Assembly: GCA_902825985.1 (NCBI GenBank)
Contig: CADEDC010000005.1
Location: forward strand, 61,709 to 125,708
Direction of reading: 5' to 3'
DNA length: 64,000 nucleotides
Origin: an uncultured Acidobacteriota bacterium
GTDB taxonomy: Bacteria > Acidobacteriota > Vicinamibacteria > Vicinamibacterales > CAVVIG01
Part shown: positions 33,051 through 42,070 of the stretch, piece by piece
How the letters are laid out: the number at the start of each line of letters is the position of its first letter
Numbering within the stretch: the stretch's first letter is position 1
Position numbers and translations under genes: made by a program
The notes under the pieces: model-generated
Database searches by the model: none
What the model was told of the DNA's origin: nothing
The model's input: the letters and a program-made list of their open reading frames with translations, nothing else

Positions 33051-35954
33051 ATGCGACGGCGTTGGGGACTGACGTTGCTGCTGATGCTGCACGCGGCAGC
33101 GGCGCGCGCCGACGTCGCCGATTACCTCGGCCGGCCGGTGACCGCCATCGTCGTCGAAGCGGAAGGACGCCGGATCAGCGACCCGGCGCTGCTCGACCTG
33201 CTGGAGTCCGTCGCCGGACAGCCGCTGCGCATGCGGGACGTGCGCGCCTCGGTCGCCCATCTCTTCAGCCTCGGGCGCTTCGCCGACGTCGTGGTCCATG
33301 CGACCCCGACGGCCGCCGGCGTCTCGCTGCGCTACGAGCTGATGCCGGTGCATCCGATCGAGCGGATTGTGTTCACCGGCGTCGCCACTGCACCGGGCCT
33401 CGACGACGGCGACCTGCGGCGGGCGGTCGTCGAACGGTTCGGCAGCTCGCCGCCCACGTCGCGGGCCAACGATCTGCGCCTCCTGGTGCTCGCCCAGTTG
33501 CGGAATCGCGGCTATCGGCGCGCCGTCGTGACCACCCGGGTGGAGATCGAGCACGCACCGGAACGCGGGTCGCTGGTGATTGCGGTGACCCCCGGCACGC
33601 GCACCACCATCGACCGCGTCATCGTCGGCACCAACGGCGGCTTCAGTGACGCCGAGACGGTACGCCGCCTGAACGTGCCGCGCGGCGCGGCGTTCCAGCC
33701 GGAGTTGCTGCAGGAGCGCGCCGATCGGCTGGTCGAAGACCTCAAGGCGCGCGGCCACTACAACGCACGCCTGACGGTGACGCCGCAGTTCGCCGGCGAC
33801 GAGAGCACGGTGTCGCTCACCGTCACGGTGGTGCCGGGACCGCGGATTCGCCTCGAGTTCGCCGGCGACCCGCTGCCCGAGGACCGGCGCGAAGAGCTGG
33901 TCCCCATCCGGCGCGAAGGGGCGGTGGACGAGGATCTGCTCGAGGATTCAGGGCAGCGGATCGAGGAGTTCCTGCGCGGCCAGGGCTATCGCGACGCGAC
34001 CGCCGCATTCACGCGGACGACGCAGGGCGACGAGTTGACCGTGCGCTTCACCGTGGCGCGCGGCCGACAATACCGCGTGGCGCAGGTCGAGGTCACCGGC
34101 AACGACCGCGTGACCCTCGCCGACCTGGCGCCGGCGCTGCGCGTGCGCGAGGGACAGGTGTTCTCGGCGGCTGCCCTGTCGGCCGAGGTCGCGGCGATTC
34201 AGGATATCTACGCCAGGCGGGGATACTCGCTGGCCCGCGCCGTGCCGGAGGCGCGTCCGCTGGCGAGCGCGGCCGGCGCCCCCCAGGTGCCGATGACGGT
34301 CCGCATCGCCATCGCCGAGAACGTCCGCACGCTGGTGGGCTCGGTGCGCGTCGAAGGGAATACGGCGCTGACGACGGCGGAGCTGACCGACGGGCTGGGC
34401 CTGCAGCCCGGCCAGCCGTTCTACCCGACGCAGCTCGCGATCGATCGCGACGCGGTGCAACTGCGCTACGCGAACGCCGGGTTCCGGAGCGCGACCGTGT
34501 CGAGCAACCCTGGTTTGAGCGATGACGGCGCCCGGGCGGATGTCGTCTTCACCGTCGAAGAGGGGCCGCAGATCCGCATCGACCACATCCTCATCGTCGG
34601 CAACCAGCGGACGCGCACCGACACCATCCGTCGCGAACTGCAGTTCACGAGCGGCGACCCGCTGGGACTGTCGGCCGTCACCGAGAGCCAGCGCCGCCTG
34701 GCGACGCTCGGCCTCTTTCGGCGCACCCGCATCTCCGAACTCGGACACGGCGCCGAGACTACGCGCGACGTCCTGATTGTGGTCGAGGAAGCCCCGGTCA
34801 CCACGATCGGCTACGGCGGCGGCCTGGAAACCAAACCGGTCATTCGCGGCGACGCCGTCGCCTCGGAGCAGCTGGAGTTCGCGCCGCGCGCCTTCTTCGA
34901 GATCGGCCGCCGGAATCTCTTCGGCAAGAACCGGTCCGTGAACCTGTTCTCGCGCGTCAGCTTCCGGCCGCGGAGCTTCACCGGAGAGTCGGCCGGTGCC
35001 GGCGGCGGCTACGGTTTCAGCGAATACCGGGTCATCGGCACGTACCGCGAGCCGCGTCTGCGCGGCACCGCCGCGGATGCGTTCCTGACCGGGACGATCG
35101 AACAGCAGCGGCGCGCCAGCTTCAACTTCGCCCGCCGCGCCCTGACGGCCGAGCTGCTCCGGCGCCTGTCACGCCAGGTCAGCGTGACCGGTAACTATCA
35201 GCTGCAGCGCACCGAGCTGTTCGACGAACGCATCGACGAAGACGATCGGCTGCTGATCGATCGCCTCTTTCCGCAGGTCCGCCTGTCCTCGTTCTCGATG
35301 TCTGCGATTCGCGACAGTCGCGACGATCTCATCGATCCGAGAGTCGGCGCCTACCTGAGCGCGAACGGCCAGATAGCCGGCCGCGCGATCGGCTCGGAGG
35401 TCGGGTTCATCAAGAGCTACTTCACCGGGCAGGTGTTCAGGACCCTTCCGCAGCTCCGCCAGGTGGTGTTCGCAACCAGCCTGCGCGTCGGCTTGGCCGC
35501 CGGTTTCCCGCGCCAGGGGACGGTGCTCGACGAGAGCGGCGACATCGTCACCGGCATCGTCAGGGAACTGCCGGCGAGCGAACGTTTCTTCGCGGGTGGC
35601 GACACGACGGTGCGCGGCTTCGCCCTCGACCAGCTCGGCACGGCCGACACGATCGGCCCGGGAGGCTTCGCCAAAGGCGGCAACGCGCTGGTGATCTTCA
35701 ATGCCGAACTGCGCCTGCCGATTCGCGGCGGCCTCGGACTGGTCGGGTTCTTCGATACCGGCAACGTCTTCGTGCGCACCTCGGCGATCGACCTCGGCGA
35801 GCTGCGAAGCACGGTCGGTTTCGGGATCCGTTACAAGTCGCCGGTCGGCCCGATCCGCGTCGACCTCGGGATCAAGGCCAACCGCAAGGACCTGGCGCCG
35901 GGGGTGCGGGAGGATGCCACCGCGGTTCACATCAGCCTGGGGCAGGCGTTCTGA
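33051..35954 (+). CDS. Omp85-family outer-membrane assembly protein (TamA/BamA-like)
   Basis: A 967-residue protein with a signal peptide (1-20, ARA-D). About seven POTRA-like repeats precede a 16-strand beta barrel; repeats begin near 'VTAIVVEAEGRRI', 'HPIERIVFTGVA', 'TIDRVIVGTNGG', 'RIRLEFAGDPLP', 'RVAQVEVTGNDRV', 'VGSVRVEGNTALT' and 'RIDHILIVGNQRT'. The barrel holds the Omp85 loop motif 'FAGGDTTVRGF' and ends in Phe ('VHISLGQAF'), the signal for insertion by the BAM machinery. BamA has five POTRA domains and TamA three, so this is a longer variant. It lies 2 nt after the TamB-like gene and its stop overlaps the next start (TGATG). Confidence 0.9.
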   Translation: MRRRWGLTLLLMLHAAAARADVADYLGRPVTAIVVEAEGRRISDPALLDLLESVAGQPLRMRDVRASVAHLFSLGRFADVVVHATPTAAGVSLRYELMPVHPIERIVFTGVATAPGLDDGDLRRAVVERFGSSPPTSRANDLRLLVLAQLRNRGYRRAVVTTRVEIEHAPERGSLVIAVTPGTRTTIDRVIVGTNGGFSDAETVRRLNVPRGAAFQPELLQERADRLVEDLKARGHYNARLTVTPQFAGDESTVSLTVTVVPGPRIRLEFAGDPLPEDRREELVPIRREGAVDEDLLEDSGQRIEEFLRGQGYRDATAAFTRTTQGDELTVRFTVARGRQYRVAQVEVTGNDRVTLADLAPALRVREGQVFSAAALSAEVAAIQDIYARRGYSLARAVPEARPLASAAGAPQVPMTVRIAIAENVRTLVGSVRVEGNTALTTAELTDGLGLQPGQPFYPTQLAIDRDAVQLRYANAGFRSATVSSNPGLSDDGARADVVFTVEEGPQIRIDHILIVGNQRTRTDTIRRELQFTSGDPLGLSAVTESQRRLATLGLFRRTRISELGHGAETTRDVLIVVEEAPVTTIGYGGGLETKPVIRGDAVASEQLEFAPRAFFEIGRRNLFGKNRSVNLFSRVSFRPRSFTGESAGAGGGYGFSEYRVIGTYREPRLRGTAADAFLTGTIEQQRRASFNFARRALTAELLRRLSRQVSVTGNYQLQRTELFDERIDEDDRLLIDRLFPQVRLSSFSMSAIRDSRDDLIDPRVGAYLSANGQIAGRAIGSEVGFIKSYFTGQVFRTLPQLRQVVFATSLRVGLAAGFPRQGTVLDESGDIVTGIVRELPASERFFAGGDTTVRGFALDQLGTADTIGPGGFAKGGNALVIFNAELRLPIRGGLGLVGFFDTGNVFVRTSAIDLGELRSTVGFGIRYKSPVGPIRVDLGIKANRKDLAPGVREDATAVHISLGQAF

Positions 35955-36631
35955 TGGCGCACCGCATCGCGCGCGGCTTCGCCCGGCCAGTCATCGGCGC
36001 GCTGATGCTGGCGCTGGCCGCCCCGTCGCGGGTAGCGGCGCAGGAGGTCATCGACCGCATGATGGCTGTCGTGTCGGGCGATCTCATCATGATGAGCGAC
36101 GTAACGGCCGCGGTCGACTTTGGCCTGGTGCCGCCCGCGACCAGCGACGATGTCACGCGGACCGTGCTGTCCCAGTTGATCGACCGATCGCTGATGCTCG
36201 CAGAGGTCGAGCGCTATGCGCCGCCCGAGCCGAGCCGCGCGGCGGTCGATCGCGAGTACCAGTCGGTCAGCACGCGCTTTTCGTCACCTGAGGCGTTCGC
36301 CGAGGCGCTGGCCCGCAACGGCATCGACGAGTCGTCGCTGCGCGCCACCTTGCGCGCGAACCTCCGCCTCCGGGCCTACCTCGAGCAGCGCTTCACGACA
36401 GTGCCGCCGTCAGACGCCGAGATCGAGGCATACTACAGGGAGCATCGCGAGCGCTTCACGCGGAACGGCCGGCCGCAGCCGCTGGACGAGGTGCGAGCCG
36501 ACGTCGAGCAGGCGCTCGGCCTGGACCGGCGGCAGTCGATGGTGGACGAGTGGCTGGCGGGACTGCGACGCCGCGCGCCGATCACCGACGTCTACGTACC
36601 AGAGGCGGCGGCTGCTCCGCGCCTCCGATGA
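35954..36631 (+). CDS. SurA-like periplasmic chaperone without a PPIase domain
   Basis: A 225-residue protein with a signal peptide (1-29, VAAQ). It starts with the SurA N-domain pattern 'EVIDRMMAVVSGDLIMMSDV', followed by alpha-helical chaperone segments (about 60-165), and ends with the short C-terminal helix region 'EVRADVEQALGLDRRQSMVD' that folds back in SurA. The parvulin (rotamase) domains are missing. SurA escorts outer-membrane proteins to the BAM complex, so this one likely serves the Omp85/TamB pair encoded upstream. The ATG overlaps the Omp85 stop. Confidence 0.83.
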   Translation: MAHRIARGFARPVIGALMLALAAPSRVAAQEVIDRMMAVVSGDLIMMSDVTAAVDFGLVPPATSDDVTRTVLSQLIDRSLMLAEVERYAPPEPSRAAVDREYQSVSTRFSSPEAFAEALARNGIDESSLRATLRANLRLRAYLEQRFTTVPPSDAEIEAYYREHRERFTRNGRPQPLDEVRADVEQALGLDRRQSMVDEWLAGLRRRAPITDVYVPEAAAAPRLR

Positions 36632-36714
36632 GGTGACGCACGCGCTTCGAACGCGGCGTCCATCCGCAGTCTCCCGACCCGTCGGGCCTTCCGACCAGAC
36701 GGGCCGCCGATCGC

Positions 36715-37488
36715 CTAGCGACCGGTGGCCAGGAACACGCCAATCTGAAGCAGATCGAACGCGGCATGGCTGACGGCCGGGGCGACGATGGAGCGTCGGC
36801 GTAGATAGCTGACACCCCAGAAGGCGCCCAGCAGTCCGGTCGCGATGGCGGCATCGGCGCCCTGAATGCTGTGCCCGGCTCCGAACGCTGCGCTTGCCAC
36901 CACGACGCCGACAATCGGTCCGCCGAGCGAGCGTTCGAACCTCGTCAGGATGAATGCGCGCTGCACCTCTTCGCGAACGCCGCCGGCGATGATTACGATG
37001 AGCGCGAAGATTGCGACGTCAGCCGGTTGGCGCAACAGATCCTGGAGCGGGTTTTGCTCGACTGTATGCAGCCATGGTGCCACGATGGCCACGGTGATCA
37101 GGACCGCGAAGGCGATTCCGTAGGCTTTGAACACCATCGGGACCGCCGCCTTCATCTCGCCAAGCCAGGGGCGGTCACCGAAGAACACTGCGGCCGGATG
37201 CTCGTCATGTGTCCGAAGGAACAGGACGATCAAGCCGATCAGCACGGCCGTATCGGCGAGGAGCAACGGTGCGACATAGCGGATCTGCAGTCCGGCCTCG
37301 CTGCTCTCGGGCATCAGGCCGAGCCGCGTAAGCAACAGACCCAACAGAACCTGCGTCGGAAAGCCGGAGCAGAGGATCACCTCGATCAGCGCGAGGATGC
37401 GCGCATCGGGGGTGCGACCGTCTGAGCTGGGTCGAGAAGTCGATGGCAGATTGGTCGGAGAGGTAGGCGAGGCAGCAGACGGATCCAT
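36715..37488 (-). CDS. CPBP-family intramembrane metalloprotease
   Basis: A 257-residue integral membrane protein with about eight hydrophobic helices. The CPBP (Abi) motifs are present: 'REEVQRAFILTRFE' (Glu173/Glu174, Arg177), 'FGAGHSIQG' (His206) and 'VSHAAFDLLQ' (His241, Asp245). Some members cleave prenylated or regulatory proteins, others are bacteriocin immunity factors; the role here is unknown. The N-terminal 25 residues are Ser/Pro-rich and probably disordered. It is convergent with the SurA-like gene (83-nt gap) and divergent from the NtrC-type gene. Confidence 0.85.
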   Translation of the reverse strand: MDPSAASPTSPTNLPSTSRPSSDGRTPDARILALIEVILCSGFPTQVLLGLLLTRLGLMPESSEAGLQIRYVAPLLLADTAVLIGLIVLFLRTHDEHPAAVFFGDRPWLGEMKAAVPMVFKAYGIAFAVLITVAIVAPWLHTVEQNPLQDLLRQPADVAIFALIVIIAGGVREEVQRAFILTRFERSLGGPIVGVVVASAAFGAGHSIQGADAAIATGLLGAFWGVSYLRRRSIVAPAVSHAAFDLLQIGVFLATGR

Positions 37489-37622
37489 CGGATGCTCTGT
37501 CAGCCTACTGCAATCGGTGAACGAGCGAGCACGGATGAGGTTGTGGAAATGAACTTGCGCACAAGACTGTTTGGGTCACAGAATGTAAAAATGACACGGT
37601 TGTGCACAGGGGAGACGGGAGC

Positions 37623-39059
<1,437 letters not shown>

Positions 39060-39091
39060 CAGGTTCTGGCCGGCCTTTCTGGAAACCGCTC

Positions 39092-40936
39092 GTGCGTCTA
39101 GGCATCAAGGGCAAGCAGGTCCTCGGCGTCACGATCATCGTCGGCCTGGTGGTCATCGGGCTGAGCGCCATCGATCTCGCCCGTATCGCCAGGGTCAGCC
39201 TGAACGAAAGCGCGGCGCGCGCCGACCTGCTCTCGAACGCCATCTTCCACCGCGCCCGGGAAGTGGTGCGGGAAGGCGTGGACCCCTATGAAGCCCTGGC
39301 CGCCGACGCCGGGCTGCGGTCGATCCTCGAAGCCAGCCTCTACTCGGACAGCGTGACCTTCGCGGCCATCGTCGACGCCGATGGCATCGCGGTGGCGCAC
39401 GTCGACCGCACGCTGCAGGGCAAGCCGCTGCGGCCCGGCGGCGACCTGTCGCTGCTGCTGTCGCGGCCGCAGAGTACCCAGCTGCTCGCACTCTACTCGG
39501 ACCAGGGTCGCAACCTCGAATTGCGGCGGCCGCTACTGTTCGGTGACGTCCAGCTCGGGTCGATCCGCATCGGCGTCTCGACCCTGCTGATTCGCGATGC
39601 GCTGAACCGCGCGCTCGCTCCGGCGCTGATCACGGCGGTCGTCGCCCTCGGCGTCTCCATCGTCGGTGCCGTCATCCTGGCGCAGCTGCTGCTGCGGCCG
39701 ATTCACGTCATCCGCAGCGGGTTGACCCGCCTGGGCCGTGGCGAGTTCGGCGTCAAGCTCGATCTGAAGCAGGATGACGAGTTCGGCGAGCTCGGCACGT
39801 TCTTCAACACGGTCAGCGAGCAGCTGTCCGCCGATCGGTCGCAGATGGCCGGGCAGGTGGCGAACCTCGAATCGGCGGTCCAGCACCTCGAGGACGCCGT
39901 GGCCATCGTCGGTCCCAAAGGGGCGTTGCTGTTTGCCAACCCGGCGTTTCGGGGGCTGATTCCGGCCGGGGTTCCTGGCACGCCGCTCAAGGAGCTGGTG
40001 CCCATGGACCACCCGCTCTATCGGCTCGCCGAGGAAACGCTGGCAATGCGGCAGGCGCGTGGGCCGATTGCCGCCCCGTTCGTCATGGCGCGCGGCGAAA
40101 CCGTCGAACGGTTGATGTCGACGCATCCCGTGCATGATGCGGCGGGCGAACTGGTCGGCGTGATGCTGACGTTGCGCAATCTCGAGTATCTGGCGCAGGT
40201 GGAGTCGACCGTCCGCTACTCGCGCAAGCTCGCGGCGCTCGGCCGGCTGTCGGCCGGCGTGGCGCATGAGGTGAAGAATCCTCTCAACTCGATGATGATT
40301 CATCTCGAGCTGCTGCGGCAGAAGTTCATGGCGCGACCGCTGGTGGGCGTCGCCGGCCGCCGTGCGGTGGTCGAGCCGCAGCCGTTCGACCCGGCGGACG
40401 CGATCCAGCACGTCGACATCATTGCCGGCGAAATCCGCCGCCTCGACGAGGTCGTCCAGGGGTTCCTCAAGTTCTCGCGGCCGGAAGACCTGAAGCTGCA
40501 GCCGCTCGCGCTGTCGGTGCTGTTCGGCGAGGTGATTCCGATCATCCGGCCGGAGGCGGCGCGCAACAGCGTCGATCTGACGTTTGAGTGCGACGGGGCC
40601 ATCGAGGTCAACGGCGATCCGGCGATGCTCCGGCAGGCCTTCCTGAATCTCGCGCTGAATGCCTGTCAGGCGATGCCGGGTGGTGGCACGCTGCGGATCG
40701 GCTGTGAGAAGGCGCGGGGCAATCGCGTCATCATCACCGTGGCCGACTCCGGGGTCGGCATCAAGCCGGAACACCTCAAGCGCATCTTCGACCTCTACTT
40801 CACGACCAAGACGGGCGGCAGCGGTATCGGATTGTCGATGGTCTATCGCACCGTCCAGATGCACGACGGGGAAATTGAGGTACAGTCAACGCCAGGGAAG
40901 GGCACGACCTTCCGGGTGATACTCCCCCAGGCATGA
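39092..40936 (+). CDS. Membrane sensor histidine kinase (HAMP, PAS)
   Basis: A 614-residue kinase with two membrane helices (about 10-30 and 177-200) flanking a periplasmic sensor of about 145 residues. A HAMP linker (200-250), a PAS domain (about 258-365), HisKA with His392 ('GVAHEVKNPLNS') and HATPase ('NLALNACQAMPG', 'VADSGVGI', 'GGSGIGLSMV') follow. The periplasmic region 'AAIVDADGIAVAHVDRTLQG' looks like a CACHE-type ligand domain. It forms a two-component pair with the NtrC-type protein encoded just upstream, and its stop overlaps the lipoprotein start (ATGA). The signal is unknown. Confidence 0.9.
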   Translation: MRLGIKGKQVLGVTIIVGLVVIGLSAIDLARIARVSLNESAARADLLSNAIFHRAREVVREGVDPYEALAADAGLRSILEASLYSDSVTFAAIVDADGIAVAHVDRTLQGKPLRPGGDLSLLLSRPQSTQLLALYSDQGRNLELRRPLLFGDVQLGSIRIGVSTLLIRDALNRALAPALITAVVALGVSIVGAVILAQLLLRPIHVIRSGLTRLGRGEFGVKLDLKQDDEFGELGTFFNTVSEQLSADRSQMAGQVANLESAVQHLEDAVAIVGPKGALLFANPAFRGLIPAGVPGTPLKELVPMDHPLYRLAEETLAMRQARGPIAAPFVMARGETVERLMSTHPVHDAAGELVGVMLTLRNLEYLAQVESTVRYSRKLAALGRLSAGVAHEVKNPLNSMMIHLELLRQKFMARPLVGVAGRRAVVEPQPFDPADAIQHVDIIAGEIRRLDEVVQGFLKFSRPEDLKLQPLALSVLFGEVIPIIRPEAARNSVDLTFECDGAIEVNGDPAMLRQAFLNLALNACQAMPGGGTLRIGCEKARGNRVIITVADSGVGIKPEHLKRIFDLYFTTKTGGSGIGLSMVYRTVQMHDGEIEVQSTPGKGTTFRVILPQA

Positions 40937-41523
40937 CCGATTGCGGAACACTCTCGCGCGGGCCGTGGAGACGGCGATACGGGGCTGCGCTGACGCTCGC
41001 CATGGCGTTGCTCATCGTGTCCGGGTGCGGCAAAAAGGTCGTCCAGACCATGCCGCCGATGCCTGAGCTGGAAGTGCCGCCGCCGCCACCCCGCGACGTC
41101 GAGCCGACGGACGCCCAGCTGCCTCAGCCGGTGCCGCTCGTCGATGCTCCGGTGCGCACCGTCGAGCGACCGCGCGTCTCGCCGCCGCCACCGCCTCGGG
41201 ACGTCAAGCCCGAACCGAAGCCGGAGCCGCCGGCCGAGCCGAAGCCGGTGGAAGAGCAGAGGCCGGCAACGACGCTGCAAACCACCCCCATCGATCGCGA
41301 GGCCGAGCTCGAGCGCCGGGTGCGCGGCACGTTGCAGACGGCCACCGCCGACCTGAATCGTGTCGACTACCGCAAGCTCAACTCCGATGTGCAGCTGCAG
41401 TACGACACGGCGAAGAGCTTCGTCCGGCAGGCCGAGGAAGCGCTGAAGTCGAAGAACCTCGTCTTCGCCCAGACGATGGCAGAGAAGGCGGCGACACTGG
41501 CCAGTCAACTCGCGGGCCGCTAG
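40933..41523 (+). CDS. Proline-rich lipoprotein with C-terminal helical domain
   Basis: A 196-residue protein with a lipoprotein signal ending 'LIVSGC' (Cys at about 32). A Pro/Glu-rich tether (about 40-110, 'PPPPPRDVEPTDAQLPQPV') is followed by a charged helical C-terminal domain (about 118-196) with heptad character ('AKSFVRQAEEALKSKNLVFA'). The C-terminal part resembles small DUF4398-type helical hairpins, but this is a tentative reading. Because it is coupled to the kinase, it may be an envelope sensor or output of that two-component system. Confidence 0.78.
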   Translation: MTDCGTLSRGPWRRRYGAALTLAMALLIVSGCGKKVVQTMPPMPELEVPPPPPRDVEPTDAQLPQPVPLVDAPVRTVERPRVSPPPPPRDVKPEPKPEPPAEPKPVEEQRPATTLQTTPIDREAELERRVRGTLQTATADLNRVDYRKLNSDVQLQYDTAKSFVRQAEEALKSKNLVFAQTMAEKAATLASQLAGR

Positions 41524-41823
41524 TGTCCATCGGTCTGCCCACGCCGGGCGACCGCAGGCCATCCGTCAACCCTGTCCACCCCTTCATTCGGCCGTTTCTC
41601 CGTGGTACCGTCCTTGCTCCGGGTGATGCAACCTCGTTCTTCTCGCGCTCTGCGGGAAGCACACCATCCTCACACAGCATCCTGCCCGAGCATTGGGAGG
41701 CCGCTCATCGGCCTCCCACTCGCCACAGCTCGCATCCGGGACCGCGTCGCCTCCCGCGGCACACGTCGCTCGGCACGGGGCTTCCCGATACTGCGCAGTT
41801 CGGCCGACACAAGTCATCCGAAT
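41524..41823. other. Non-coding region upstream of nrdJ control sites
   Basis: The first 300 nt of a 547-nt intergenic region. Open frames here lack ribosome sites and recognisable protein character. The region contains one strong hairpin (41695-41717). No tRNA or B12-riboswitch consensus was seen. Confidence 0.4.
41695..41717. terminator. Hairpin in the intergenic region
   Basis: A perfect 9-bp stem (GGGAGGCCG and its complement) with a 5-nt loop. There is no T-tract, so it is a weak intrinsic terminator candidate for the kinase-lipoprotein operon or a small RNA structure. Confidence 0.35.
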
Positions 41824-41839
41824 TGTCCATATCTTGCGA
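41824..41839 (+). promoter_or_regulatory. nrdR box: Degenerate NrdR box (distal)
   Basis: Matches the proximal box at 10 of 16 positions, with the core ATATCTTG identical. It lies exactly 32 bp upstream of it, which fits the about three-helical-turn spacing of tandem NrdR boxes in other bacteria. Confidence 0.5.
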
Positions 41840-41855
41840 GTGACCTAAAGACAGA

Positions 41856-41871
41856 ACACAATATCTTGTGT
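41856..41871 (+). promoter_or_regulatory. nrdR box: NrdR box (proximal)
   Basis: ACACAATATCTTGTGT closely matches the NrdR-box consensus. It extends to an 8-bp-arm palindrome GAACACAA-TATC-TTGTGTTC (41854-41873) and ends 8 nt before the -35 hexamer. NrdR is the ATP/dATP-sensing repressor of ribonucleotide reductase genes. The nrdR gene is not in the window. Confidence 0.85.
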
Positions 41872-41879
41872 TCTCGCGC

Positions 41880-41909
41880 TTGACAAACCACATCGCGTGG
41901 ATTCATATT
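41880..41909 (+). promoter_or_regulatory. Promoter of nrdJ
   Basis: -35 TTGACA (41880-41885), an 18-nt spacer, -10 CATATT (41904-41909). The start site near 41916 gives a leader of about 155 nt before the nrdJ ATG. Its position just after the NrdR boxes supports repression by NrdR. Confidence 0.6.
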
Positions 41910-42070
41910 CATTCCCCGTACGTCACGCATGTGAGCGGCAGCTTCCCAGCCTGGCGGGCACGTGCGTGCAGCGAATTTCGACGTTTTGGGCTTCACGGCC
42001 TCAACTATCCGTACAACTGAGAGAGCGATCCGTTTCGGGGTGGAACGCGATCGTGAGCGGTGGAGGACAC

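Noticed and set aside
37591..37606. Possible sigma54 promoter before the second NtrC-type gene
   Set aside because: The TGACAC...TGCA sequence lacks the GG of the -24 element and the spacing to GC is one nucleotide short, so it does not meet the strict -24/-12 rule.
41523..41883. Small plus-strand frames upstream of nrdJ (up to 106 residues)
   Set aside because: No ribosome site, no protein-like pattern, and they run into the NrdR boxes.
41897..42070. Longer N-terminus for nrdJ starting at 41897
   Set aside because: It would start inside the predicted -35/-10 region, before the expected transcript start. The ATG at 42071 has GGAGGA directly upstream.
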